NCBI RefSeq assembly: GCF_002563715.1
Contig: NZ_PDJJ01000001.1
Span: 806,001-870,000, forward strand
DNA length: 64,000 nt
Source of the DNA: Isoptericola jiangsuensis
Lineage (GTDB): Bacteria; Actinomycetota; Actinomycetes; Actinomycetales; Cellulomonadaceae
Direction: 5' to 3'
The notes under the pieces are model-generated. The model saw only the letters and a list, made by a program, of their open reading frames with translations, was not told where the DNA came from and searched no databases. Positions 8,583 to 15,783 of this stretch are shown in pieces (positions within the stretch are counted from its first letter, which is position 1; every line of letters starts with the position of its first letter). A program made the translations under genes and the position numbers.

Positions 8583-9250
8583 GGGCGCGCGGAGAACCGC
8601 TCCAGCAGGTCCGCGTGGCCCGAGCACACCAGCAGGTCGTTCGAGCTCACGCGCGTCTCCGGCGTGGCGTACGCGAACTCCACGCCCGGCGACTTCACAC
8701 CGATCACGGTGATGCCGTACTTCCTGCGGATGTCGGACTGCGCCAGCGTGAAGCCCTGCATCTCGCGCGGCGGCCGCATCTTCACGATCGTGAAGCCGTC
8801 CTCCACCTCGATGTAGTCCAGCATCTTGCCGCTGACCAGGTGCGCCACGCGGGAGCCCGCGTCCGACTCCGGGTAGACGACGTGGTGGGCGCCGATCCGC
8901 GTCAGGATGCGGCCGTGCTCCGCGGAGACCGCCTTCGCCCAGATCTGCGGGAACCCCAGGTCCACGAGGTTGCCGGTGATGAGCACCGACGCCTCCAGCG
9001 CCGTGCCGACGCCGACCACGGCGACGCCGAAGTCGTTGACGCCGAGCTGCTCCAGCGCCTCCGGGTTGGACGCGTCCGCCTGCACCAGCGGCAGCCGGCC
9101 GGTCCACTGGGCGACCAGGCGGTCGTCCGACTCCACGGCGAGCACGTCCTGGCCCAGCCGGTCCAGCGTCGTCGCCAGGGAGGAGCCGAACCGGCCCAGC
9201 CCGATGACGAGCACGCCGGCGTCGCGGTCGGATGCCTTCTTGTCAGCCAC
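8579..9250 (-). CDS. ktrA: Potassium uptake regulator KtrA (TrkA-N/TrkA-C)
   Basis: This 223-residue cytoplasmic RCK protein gates the partner channel KtrB in response to bound nucleotide. The Rossmann motif GLGRFG is at residues 17-22, followed by an acidic ribose-binding Glu (VLAVESDD). A TrkA-C domain occupies roughly the last 80 residues. The single RCK repeat marks it as KtrA/CeoB-like rather than the double E. coli TrkA. The GTG start is preceded by GAGAGG. It is 34 bp downstream of ktrB and is GTGA-coupled to the kinase gene that follows. Confidence 0.9.
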   Translation of the reverse strand: MADKKASDRDAGVLVIGLGRFGSSLATTLDRLGQDVLAVESDDRLVAQWTGRLPLVQADASNPEALEQLGVNDFGVAVVGVGTALEASVLITGNLVDLGFPQIWAKAVSAEHGRILTRIGAHHVVYPESDAGSRVAHLVSGKMLDYIEVEDGFTIVKMRPPREMQGFTLAQSDIRRKYGITVIGVKSPGVEFAYATPETRVSSNDLLVCSGHADLLERFSARP

Positions 9251-9284
9251 TGTCGTCCTCTCGTGTTGCAGCGGAACCGCAGGC

Positions 9285-10673
9285 TCAGCCGATGATCGGT
9301 CGTTCCTCGGGGAAGCGTATGACGCGCCGCCGGTCCCGCAGGGCGAGCGCGCCGAGCACGGAGATCGTGCCGATGCGGCCGAGGTACATCAGGCCGCACA
9401 GCCAGAACTTCGCGGCGTCCGGCAGGTCCGGGGTGATGCCGGTGGAGAGCCCGACGGTCGCGAACGCGGAGATGACCTCGAACAGGATGGGCGCCAGGGA
9501 GAACTCCGTGAGGCGCACCAGGGCGATGCACGACACCAGGACCATGGTCGCGCCGATGAACACCACGGCGATGGACAGGCGCAGGGTGTCCCGGGGGATG
9601 CGCCGGCCGTAGACGTCGATGTCCCGGTCGCCGCGGGCCTCGGCGAGGATGGCGAGCAGCATGACGGCGAGGGTCGTCACCTTGATGCCGCCGGCGGTGG
9701 ACGCCGACCCGCCGCCGACGAACATCAGGGCGTCGGTGACGAGCCACGTCTCGCCGTGCATCTGCCCGACGTCGAACGTGCTGAACCCGCCCGAGCGCGG
9801 CATGACCGACGCGAAGATCGTCGACAGGAACCGGGTGTGCAGGTCCTGCGCGCCGAGCGTCGCGGGGTTGCCCCACTCGAGCGCCCCGATGACGAGCCCG
9901 CCCACGACCAGCAGGCCGACGGACGTCGTCAGGGTGAGCTTGGTGTGCAGGGTGATGAGGCGCCGCCAGCGGCGGCCGGCCCGGCGCGCCTGGAGGAGGT
10001 TCAGCATGACGGGGAACCCGAGCGAGCCGATGAACACGCCCAGCGCGATCGGGATGACGACGAACCAGTCGGACGCGTGGGGGACCAGGCCCTCGGTGGT
10101 GGGCACGAACCCGGCGTTGTTGAACGCCGACACCCCGTAGAACAGGGCGTGCCAGGCGGCGTCCCCCGCGGTCTCGCCGAGCGCGAGGAACCGGGGAAGC
10201 AGGATGAGCGCGACGGTGATCTCGATGGACAGGGACACGACGACGATGAGCCGGATGAGCTCGCCGACCTGCCCGAGGCTGGTCGACTTCGTCTCCGACG
10301 CGGTGAGGAGCTTCTGCGTGAGCCCGATCCGGCGGGACACCGCCAGCCCCACGAGCGACGCGATGGTCATGACGCCGAGGCCGCCGACCTTGATGCCGAG
10401 CAGGATGACGACCCGCCCGTACTCGGACCAGTAGGACCCGGTGTCGACGACGACGAGCCCGGTGACGCACACCGCCGACGTCGCGGTGAACAGGGCGTCC
10501 ACGAACGGCGCGGACCGGCCCGAGGCCGTGGCCCAGGGCGGCAGGAGCAGGAGCGTGAAGATGCTGACGACGGCGCCGAACACCGTCATGGCGAGGCGGG
10601 CGGGGTAGTGGCGGGCGGTGCGGTCCACCCACTCGCGCAGGGTGAGGACGCGGTCGTGCAACGGTCTCGCCAC
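9285..10673 (-). CDS. ktrB: Potassium uptake channel subunit KtrB (TrkH family)
   Basis: A 462-residue multi-pass membrane protein that forms the ion pathway for potassium uptake. The four P-loop selectivity segments of the TrkH/KtrB superfamily are visible as SAVCVTGLVVVDTG, SAFNNAGF, GGGSASTAGGIKV and ISAFATVGLSTGI, each with the single filter glycine region. The length is nearer KtrB than TrkH. The start is a GTG at 10673 preceded by GGGAGGG. It is the first gene of ktrB-ktrA-kinase, divergent from acuC. Confidence 0.92.
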   Translation of the reverse strand: MARPLHDRVLTLREWVDRTARHYPARLAMTVFGAVVSIFTLLLLPPWATASGRSAPFVDALFTATSAVCVTGLVVVDTGSYWSEYGRVVILLGIKVGGLGVMTIASLVGLAVSRRIGLTQKLLTASETKSTSLGQVGELIRLIVVVSLSIEITVALILLPRFLALGETAGDAAWHALFYGVSAFNNAGFVPTTEGLVPHASDWFVVIPIALGVFIGSLGFPVMLNLLQARRAGRRWRRLITLHTKLTLTTSVGLLVVGGLVIGALEWGNPATLGAQDLHTRFLSTIFASVMPRSGGFSTFDVGQMHGETWLVTDALMFVGGGSASTAGGIKVTTLAVMLLAILAEARGDRDIDVYGRRIPRDTLRLSIAVVFIGATMVLVSCIALVRLTEFSLAPILFEVISAFATVGLSTGITPDLPDAAKFWLCGLMYLGRIGTISVLGALALRDRRRVIRFPEERPIIG

Positions 10674-10734
10674 CGGCCGCGCCCTCCCTCGTCTCGTCCC
10701 GCAGGCGTGGTGCTCAGCCTGCCACGCGTTCGGC

Positions 10735-10740
10735 TACCGT
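10735..10740 (+). promoter_or_regulatory. -10 box (TACCGT) for leaderless acuC transcript
   Basis: TACCGT ends six bases before the acuC ATG at 10747. Confidence 0.42.
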
Positions 10741-10746
10741 GGCGGG

Positions 10747-11922
10747 ATGTCCGTCGCCCGGCTGCTGTGGAGCCCCGAGCTCCTGCGCTACGACTTCGGG
10801 GCGGGTCATCCGATGGCTCCCGCCCGTCTCGACCTCACGATGCGGCTCGTGGCCGAGCTCGGCCTGCTGTCGTCGGGAACCCTGGAGGTGGTGGACCCCG
10901 CGAGCGCGGACGACGACCTCCTGACGACCGTGCACGACCCGGCCTACGTGGCGGCCGTGCGGCACGCGGCGGCGACCGGCGAGCCGGACCTCGCCCGCGG
11001 CCTCGGCACGGAGGACGACCCGGTGTTCCCCGCGATGCACGAGGCGGCCTCCCGCCTGGTGGGCGCGTCGGTGGCCGCCGCGGACGCCGTCTGGTCGGGG
11101 CAGGTGCAGCACGCCCTGAACATCGCCGGGGGCATGCACCACGCCCGGCGGGCCGCCGCGTCCGGGTTCTGCATCTACAACGACGCCGCCGCGGCCGTCC
11201 GGCGGCTGCTGGACGCGGGCGCCCGGCGGGTGGCGTACGTCGACCTCGACGCCCACCACGGCGACGGCGTGGAGGCGATCTTCTGGGACGACCCGCGCGT
11301 CCTGACGTTCTCCGTCCACCAGGACGGCCACACCCTGTTCCCGGGGACCGGCAACCCGTCGGACGCGGGCGGGCGGGGCGCCCCGGGGTCCGCGGTGAAC
11401 GTGGCGCTGCCGCCGCGCACGGACTCGGCGCGCTGGCTGCGCGCGGTGGACGCGGTGCTGCCCGCCGTGCTGCGCGCGTTCGCGCCGGACGCGATCGTGT
11501 CCCAGCACGGCACCGACGCGCACGGCAACGACCCCCTGACGGACCTGTCGGTCGGGATCGACGCGCAGGTCACCGCGGCCCGCTGGGTGCACGAGCTGGC
11601 GCACGAGCTCTGCGACGGCCGGTGGGTGGCCCTGGGCGGCGGCGGGTACGCGGTCGTCGACGTGGTGCCGGTGGTCTGGTCGGCGCTCGTCGCTGAGGCG
11701 GCGCACGTCCCCCTGGAGCCGGGCACGGAGCTGCCCGCGTCCTGGCGTGACGTGGTCGAGGAGATGTCGGGGCTGGAGGCCGCGCGCACCCTCGGCCGGG
11801 GCGAGGTCGAGTGGCGCCGCTGGGCGGACGGCTACGACCCGTCGGACGCGACCGACCGGGCCGTGCTCGCGACCCGCCGGCACACGTTCCCGGAGCTCGG
11901 GCTGGACCCGTTCCACGACTGA
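10747..11922 (+). CDS. acuC: AcuC-type acetoin utilization / class II histone deacetylase family protein
   Basis: A zinc-dependent deacetylase of the arginase/HDAC fold. In Bacillus and mycobacteria AcuC removes acetyl groups from acetyl-CoA synthetase and other lysines. In the 391-residue protein the catalytic His131-His132 pair lies in GGMHHARRA. The metal-binding motif YVDLDAHHGDG at about 164-174 contributes Asp168 and His170, and QHGTDAHGNDPL is the usual second metal segment. The C-terminal GGGGYAVVDVVP loop is also conserved. The ATG at 10747 is fixed by the TACCGT box six bases upstream. No acetoin or acs genes are adjacent, so the substrate is not shown by context. Confidence 0.9.
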   Translation: MSVARLLWSPELLRYDFGAGHPMAPARLDLTMRLVAELGLLSSGTLEVVDPASADDDLLTTVHDPAYVAAVRHAAATGEPDLARGLGTEDDPVFPAMHEAASRLVGASVAAADAVWSGQVQHALNIAGGMHHARRAAASGFCIYNDAAAAVRRLLDAGARRVAYVDLDAHHGDGVEAIFWDDPRVLTFSVHQDGHTLFPGTGNPSDAGGRGAPGSAVNVALPPRTDSARWLRAVDAVLPAVLRAFAPDAIVSQHGTDAHGNDPLTDLSVGIDAQVTAARWVHELAHELCDGRWVALGGGGYAVVDVVPVVWSALVAEAAHVPLEPGTELPASWRDVVEEMSGLEAARTLGRGEVEWRRWADGYDPSDATDRAVLATRRHTFPELGLDPFHD

Positions 11923-12117
11923 TCCGGCGTCCGGGAGCCCCCGGGACGGGGGCCGACCTGCACCGACGTGGTCGCGTGCCCGGCACCGCCGCGGATCGGG
12001 TAGTCTGGGGGACGGATTTTTCCGCGTTGGTCGGCTGTACTTGGACCCAGGGGTACCTGGGCACAGGCTCGTCGGGACCAACCGTGTTCCACCACCGACC
12101 AGCATTGTGAGGACCTC
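11923..12117 (+). promoter_or_regulatory. Leader region of bS22 with hairpins and putative -10
   Basis: This 195-bp gap has a TAGTCT -10-like box at 12001-12006, a short hairpin CGGA-TTTT-TCCG at 12013-12024, and a 6-bp hairpin CCCAGG/CCTGGG at 12046-12061. The long structured 5' leader ahead of a 32-codon ribosomal gene suggests leader-level control. That is inference from spacing only. Confidence 0.35.
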
Positions 12118-12216
12118 ATGGGCTCCGTCATCAAGAAGCGCCGCAAGCGCATGGCGAAGAAGAAGCACCGCAAGCTGCTTCGCAAGACGCGTCACCAGCG
12201 TCGCAACAAGAAGTGA
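12118..12216 (+). CDS. bS22-like small basic ribosomal protein (AURKAIP1/COX24 domain)
   Basis: A 32-residue protein, almost half Lys/Arg, starting [19 protein letters not shown] and ending RNKK. It matches the tiny actinobacterial protein found as bS22 in mycobacterial 70S structures, where it sits in the small subunit near the decoding region. It is easily missed because of its size. The ATG at 12118 is preceded by GAGG in GTGAGGACCTC. In mycobacteria it follows proC and a helix-turn-helix gene; here the helix-turn-helix gene is absent and the potassium and acuC genes intervene. Two hairpins follow directly. Recognition rests on size, composition and the [14 protein letters not shown] signature. 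Confidence 0.93.
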   Translation: MGSVIKKRRKRMAKKKHRKLLRKTRHQRRNKK

Positions 12217-12222
12217 CGTCGT

Positions 12223-12282
12223 GCCCACCCGCGGGTGGGCGCACGCATCGAGCCCGGACCCCCTCGCGGGGGTGCCGGGCTC
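12223..12282 (+). terminator. Two hairpins downstream of bS22
   Basis: The first hairpin is GCCCACCC-GC-GGGTGGGC at 12223-12240. The second, at 12250-12282, pairs GAGCCCGG with CCGGGCTC and encloses an inner CCCCC/GGGGG stem. There is no long T-run, as usual in such GC-rich genomes. Placed 7 bp after the bS22 stop, they probably end its transcript. Confidence 0.6.
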
Positions 12283-12331
12283 GTTCGCGTCCGGGGTGGC
12301 TGCGGCCCGCCGCCCGGACGGTGGCGGACGG

Positions 12332-12453
12332 CGAGGCGGGTCAGCGGCCCTGGAGGCGCTTGCGCAGGCTGCGGCGCGCGGCGCGGACGACGAGGCGGGT
12401 CAGCGGCCCTGGAGGCGCTTGCGCAGGCTGCGGCGCGCGGCGCGGACGACGAG
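12332..12453. repeat. Perfect 59-bp tandem duplication at the 3' end of the HAD gene
   Basis: Bases 12332-12390 are repeated exactly at 12391-12449, and four more bases (CGAG) of a third unit follow. The right copy includes the last 16 codons and stop of the HAD phosphatase. The left copy is therefore a duplicate of the gene's 3' end lying beyond the stop. Because 59 is not a multiple of three, the extra copy is out of frame with the gene. Perfect identity suggests a recent slippage or recombination event. Confidence 0.95.
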
Positions 12454-13215
12454 CCCGGCCACCCAGGCGGCCCCGGCCCACGACGCGGTGCGCACGCCCC
12501 GCCCGGCGGCGCGCTGCCCGCGGCCGCGGAACTCGCGGATCGGCCAGCCGACCTCCTTGGCGAAGCGGCGCAGGCGCGCGTCCGGGTTGATGGGGCACGG
12601 GTGCCCCACGGACCGCATCATCGGCAGGTCGTTGAGGGAGTCCCCGTAGGCGTACGACGCGTCCAGGTCGATGCCCTCGCGCTCGGCCAGCTCGCGGACC
12701 GCGGCACCCTTCGCCTCGCCGTGCATGAGGTCGCCGATGAGCGCGCCCGTGTAGTAGCCGCCGGAGTGCTCCGCGACGGTGCCCAGGCAGCCGGTCCCGC
12801 CGAGCCGGCGCGCGATGAGCCCGCCGATCTCCACCGGCGTGGCGGTGACCAGCCACACCTGGTCGCCGGCGGCGAGGTGCTCGTCGAGGAGCCGCTTGGT
12901 GCCGGGGAAGATGCGCAGCGCGAGGACGGTGTCGTAGACCTCCTCGCCGACGGCCGTGACCTCGGCCACGGACCGGCCCGCGATGAGGGACAGGGCGCGG
13001 GTGCGCACCGTCTCGATCTGGGACCGCGACTCGCCGAACACCAGGTACTTCGCCTGGATGAGCCCGAACCGCAGCAGGTCCGCGGTCCCGAAGAACCGGC
13101 GCTGGTAGAGCGCGCGGGCCAGGTGGAACGAGCTGGCGCCCCGGATGATCGTGTTGTCGACGTCGAAGAATGCCGCTGCGCCGGAGCTCCGAGGGGGCGT
13201 GGGGTGAGACGGCAT
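12400..13215 (-). CDS. HAD-IB family phosphatase (SerB-like)
   Basis: A haloacid-dehalogenase phosphatase of the phosphoserine-phosphatase-like IB branch, 271 residues from the ATG at 13215. Motif I is FFDVDNT with nucleophile and acid Asp near residues 18 and 20. Motif II is the Thr of WLVTATP, motif III the Lys of MHGEAKG, and motif IV GDSLNDLPMM. In M. tuberculosis the syntenic gene is called serB1, but IB enzymes act on several substrates including lysophospholipids, so the substrate is open. A GTG nine bases upstream is possible, but a minus-strand TACAGT box (13223-13228) places the transcript start one base before this ATG. The gene's 3' end is duplicated in tandem. Confidence 0.85.
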   Translation of the reverse strand: MPSHPTPPRSSGAAAFFDVDNTIIRGASSFHLARALYQRRFFGTADLLRFGLIQAKYLVFGESRSQIETVRTRALSLIAGRSVAEVTAVGEEVYDTVLALRIFPGTKRLLDEHLAAGDQVWLVTATPVEIGGLIARRLGGTGCLGTVAEHSGGYYTGALIGDLMHGEAKGAAVRELAEREGIDLDASYAYGDSLNDLPMMRSVGHPCPINPDARLRRFAKEVGWPIREFRGRGQRAAGRGVRTASWAGAAWVAGLVVRAARRSLRKRLQGR

Positions 13216-13222
13216 GCCGTCC

Positions 13223-13244
13223 ACTGTAGTGGCGCCGATACGAT
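13223..13244. promoter_or_regulatory. Back-to-back -10 boxes of a divergent leaderless promoter pair
   Basis: Minus-strand TACAGT (13223-13228) serves the HAD gene, with its predicted transcript start one base before the ATG at 13215. Plus-strand TACGAT (13239-13244) lies exactly six bases before the glutaredoxin GTG at 13251. The two boxes are only 10 bp apart, so the polymerases must compete or share the region. Confidence 0.42.
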
Positions 13245-13250
13245 TGCCCC

Positions 13251-13538
13251 GTGAGCGGGCACCGGACCGGACCCGAGGCGCCGGCCCGGGTCGTGATCTT
13301 CAGCCGGGCGGGCTGTCACCTGTGCGACGAGGCGCGGGAGGTGGTCTCCGCGGTGTGCGAGGCTGCGGGCGAGGCCTGGCGAGAGGTCGACGTAGACAGC
13401 GACCCCGCGTTGGTGGACCGTTACGGCGAGTACGTGCCCGTCGTCGAGGTGGACGGCGTGCAACAGGGATTCTGGCGGGTCGACGGTGCGCGGCTGGCGC
13501 GGCGCCTGGCACGACCCACGGGGAGGGGACGGACGTGA
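13251..13538 (+). CDS. Glutaredoxin-family thiol protein
   Basis: A 95-residue thioredoxin-fold protein with the active site Cys22-His-Leu-Cys25 (SRAGCHLCDEA) and the cis-proline segment EYVPVVEVDG. It belongs to the DUF836/glutaredoxin-like group found beside rex or hemA in actinobacteria. The likely role is thiol-disulfide exchange in the cytosol, probably with mycothiol or thioredoxin rather than glutathione (inference). The GTG start has a TACGAT box six bases upstream. Its stop codon overlaps the rex GTG (13535-13538), so the two are translated together. Confidence 0.85.
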   Translation: MSGHRTGPEAPARVVIFSRAGCHLCDEAREVVSAVCEAAGEAWREVDVDSDPALVDRYGEYVPVVEVDGVQQGFWRVDGARLARRLARPTGRGRT

Positions 13539-14215
13539 TCGAGATCGGTGAGGTGACGGTGCCCACGGCGACGGTGGCGCGGCTGCCGTTCTACCTGCGG
13601 GCGCTGCGGGACCTGGCGGGCGAGGGCGTGGAGGTGACGTCGTCGTCCGACCTGGCGGAGCGGTCCGGGGTGGGGTCCGCGCAGCTGCGCAAGGACCTGT
13701 CCTACCTGGGGTCGTTCGGCACCCGCGGGGTGGGCTACGACGTGGAGTCGTTGTCGTCGTACATCTCGTCGGCGCTGGGTCTGGGGTCGGAGCACCGGCT
13801 CGCGATCGTGGGCGTCGGCAACCTGGGCCACGCCCTGGCGAACTACTCGGGCTACTCGGCGCGCGGCTTCTCGCTGGTGGCGCTGCTGGACGCGGACCCG
13901 GTCGTCGTCGGGCAGGAGGCCGCGGGGCTGGAGGTGGAGCACGTCGACGCCCTGGAGCGCGTCCTCGCGGAGCGTCAGGTGTCGATGGTGATCCTGGCGA
14001 CGCCGGGCGGGGTGGCCCAGCAGGTCGCCGAGCGGGTCGTGGCGTGCGGGGTCCGGGAGATCCTCTGCTTCTCGCCGGTGGCGCTGCAGCTCCCGGACGA
14101 CGTGGTCGTGCGTAGCGTCGACGTGGCGGGCGAGCTGCAGATCCTGGCGTTCCACGCGGCGGCGCGGGCCGCGCAGTCGGCGCAGTCGGCGCAGGCGGTC
14201 CCGCCGGCCGTCTGA
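13535..14215 (+). CDS. rex: Redox-sensing transcriptional repressor Rex
   Basis: Rex senses the NADH/NAD+ ratio: NADH releases it from operators, de-repressing respiratory genes. The 226-residue protein has an N-terminal winged helix (SGVGSAQLRKDLSYLG), the following GTRGVGYDV segment, and a Rossmann domain with GVGNLG at residues 93-98. A C-terminal domain-swap helix carries an Ala/Gln-rich tail. In Streptomyces rex heads a rex-hemACD operon; here no heme genes follow, and a strong terminator comes 45 bp downstream. Candidate operators of the expected kind lie upstream of the cytochrome c operon and the nuo operon in this window. No such site is seen in front of rex itself. Confidence 0.96.
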   Translation: MIEIGEVTVPTATVARLPFYLRALRDLAGEGVEVTSSSDLAERSGVGSAQLRKDLSYLGSFGTRGVGYDVESLSSYISSALGLGSEHRLAIVGVGNLGHALANYSGYSARGFSLVALLDADPVVVGQEAAGLEVEHVDALERVLAERQVSMVILATPGGVAQQVAERVVACGVREILCFSPVALQLPDDVVVRSVDVAGELQILAFHAAARAAQSAQSAQAVPPAV

Positions 14216-14260
14216 GCGGTCCCGCCCCTCCGGGGCGCCCGAGCGGGCCCGGACGCGACA

Positions 14261-14292
14261 GGACCCCGCGAGCCCGAGGGCTCGCGGGGTCC
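14261..14292. terminator. Bidirectional terminator between rex and yceI
   Basis: A perfect 15-bp stem (GGACCCCGCGAGCCC and its complement at 14278-14292) with almost no loop, followed by TT, sits between the convergent rex and yceI genes. Confidence 0.85.
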
Positions 14293-14311
14293 TTGCGCGG
14301 TGCGGGGTGGT

Positions 14312-14863
14312 TCAGTTCTGGGAGATCGCGGAGACGTCGAGCGCGATCTTGACCTTCTCGCCGACGAGGAAGCCGCCGGTCTCGAGGGCGGCGTTCCAGG
14401 TGAGGCCGAAGTCCTTGCGGTTGATCTCGATCTCGGACTCGAAACCGGCGCGCTGGTTGCCGAACGGGTCCTTGGCGGTGCCCTCGAAGTCGACGGGCAG
14501 CTCGACCTGCTGGGTCACGCCGTTGATGGTGAGGTCGCCGGCCACGACGTAGCCGTCGGAGCCCGCGGTGACGGTGGTGGACTCGAAGGTCCAGGTGGGG
14601 CGCTCCTCGGCGTGCCAGAAGTCGGCGCTGGCGAGGTGCTGGTCGCGGTTGGCGTCACCGGTGCTCACGGCGGCGGCGTCGAGCTCGACGCGCACGGAGG
14701 AGGACTCGAGGTCCTCGCCGACGGTGATGGTGCCGGCGGCGATGCCGATGGTGCCGCGCACCTTGGCGATGCCGGCGTGGCGCACGGTGAACGACGCGGT
14801 GGAGTGGGAGGCGTCGACGGCGTAGGTGCCGGTGGCGAGACCGGTGGGCAGTGCGGTGGCCAT
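14312..14863 (-). CDS. YceI-family lipocalin-like protein
   Basis: YceI proteins bind polyisoprenoid chains such as quinone tails in a lipocalin-like barrel. The 183-residue protein shows the family strings YAVDASHSTASFTVRH at the start, DFWHAEERPTWTFEST in the middle and ITRKDFGLTWN-type text (IEINRKDFGLTWN) late. No signal peptide is visible, so this copy is probably cytoplasmic, unlike secreted YceI of proteobacteria. The ATG at 14863 has a strong AAGGAGC Shine-Dalgarno. It is divergent from the cytochrome c operon and may share the control sites between them. Confidence 0.88.
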   Translation of the reverse strand: MATALPTGLATGTYAVDASHSTASFTVRHAGIAKVRGTIGIAAGTITVGEDLESSSVRVELDAAAVSTGDANRDQHLASADFWHAEERPTWTFESTTVTAGSDGYVVAGDLTINGVTQQVELPVDFEGTAKDPFGNQRAGFESEIEINRKDFGLTWNAALETGGFLVGEKVKIALDVSAISQN

Positions 14864-14973
14864 GGAGTGCTCCTTGTCGGGGTCCGGGGCCCTGTCCCGG
14901 GCGGGGCAGGTCCATCGAAAAGCATGAACCAGGGGGTCCGTCGACCTATTCCTCGTCCGCGGCGCCCGCCGGC

Positions 14974-14989
14974 GGTGACGTGCGTCACA
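14974..14989. promoter_or_regulatory. Degenerate GGTGA-N6-TCACA palindrome in the yceI / cytochrome c divergent region
   Basis: GGTGACGTGCGTCACA is one mismatch from the TGTGA-N6-TCACA pattern of Crp/GlxR and Rex operators. It lies 85 bp upstream of the better site at 15059, in the same intergenic region. Confidence 0.35.
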
Positions 14990-15058
14990 CCCCACGGCCT
15001 GGTCGGCGGCGGTCCCGGCGCGAGGTGCGGACCCGGTCGACGACGGCGACCCGACTGC

Positions 15059-15076
15059 TTGTGAGACCTGTCACAA
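15059..15076. promoter_or_regulatory. TTGTGA-N6-TCACAA operator upstream of the cytochrome c maturation operon
   Basis: TTGTGAGACCTGTCACAA has perfect 6-bp half-sites. Its centre is about 71 bp before the first gene (start at 15139), a spacing typical of class I activation by Crp-type regulators. Rex uses an overlapping consensus, with inner bases A and T that are not present here. A Crp/GlxR protein is therefore at least as likely as Rex. Confidence 0.6.
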
Positions 15077-15138
15077 CCGCGGCGGCGGGGCCCGAGGCCG
15101 GACCGGAGCGCCGTCGACGATCTGGGACACTGGGGCGC

Positions 15139-15783
15139 ATGGCCACCACCACCGTCCACCTCCTGCGGCACGGCGAGGTCCACAACCCCGACGGCGTCCT
15201 GTACGGACGGATCGCCGGGTACCGGCTCTCCGACCGCGGCCAGGAGATGGCCCGCCGCGTCGCCGAGCACCTCGTCGGTGCAGGCCGGGACGTCGTCGCC
15301 GTCGTCGCCAGCCCCCTCCAGCGCGCCCAGGAGACCGCGACGCCCGTCGCCCGCGGCTTCGGCGTCGAGCTCGCCACCGACGAGCGCCTCCTCGAGGCCG
15401 GCAACCAGTTCGAGGGCACCACGATCGGCTCGCGACCCGGCCAGCTGGCCAACCCGCGGTACTGGAAGCTCCTGTGGAACCCGCTGCGGCCCTCGTGGGG
15501 CGAGTCCTACGCCGACCAGGTCACGCGCATGCGCGCCGCCGTCGAGGACGCCCGCCGCGCCTACGACGGCCACGAGGTCGTGCTCGTCAGCCACCAGCTC
15601 CCCATCTGGGTGACGCGCCTCGCGCTGACCGGTTCCCGCCTCGCCCACGACCCGCGCCGCCGCGAGTGCACGCTCGCGTCCCTGACGTCGCTGCGGTTCG
15701 ACGACGGACGCTTCACCTCCCTGCACTACAGCGAGCCCGCCGGCGACCTCCTCCCCGGCGCGGACCCGGTGGCGGGCGCATGA
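15139..15783 (+). CDS. Histidine phosphatase family protein (phosphoglycerate-mutase-like)
   Basis: A 214-residue branch-1 histidine phosphatase. The phosphohistidine motif is LLRHGEVHNP near residue 8, with the second core histidine in LVSHQLPI and supporting Arg in SPLQRAQET. The substrate is unknown. The homologous gene heads the cytochrome c maturation operon in M. tuberculosis (Rv0525-Rv0529), so the association is conserved although no role in heme attachment has been defined. Its stop overlaps the resA start (ATGA). A GACACT box just upstream suggests a near-leaderless start. Confidence 0.88.
   Translation: MATTTVHLLRHGEVHNPDGVLYGRIAGYRLSDRGQEMARRVAEHLVGAGRDVVAVVASPLQRAQETATPVARGFGVELATDERLLEAGNQFEGTTIGSRPGQLANPRYWKLLWNPLRPSWGESYADQVTRMRAAVEDARRAYDGHEVVLVSHQLPIWVTRLALTGSRLAHDPRRRECTLASLTSLRFDDGRFTSLHYSEPAGDLLPGADPVAGA

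Noticed and set aside
12332-12453. CRISPR-like direct repeat
   Set aside because: The two units abut with no spacer and one lies within a coding gene. It is a simple tandem duplication.
13150-13250. Rex operator in front of the glutaredoxin-rex pair
   Set aside because: No TGTGA or TCACA half-site pair is present, so autoregulation cannot be supported from sequence.
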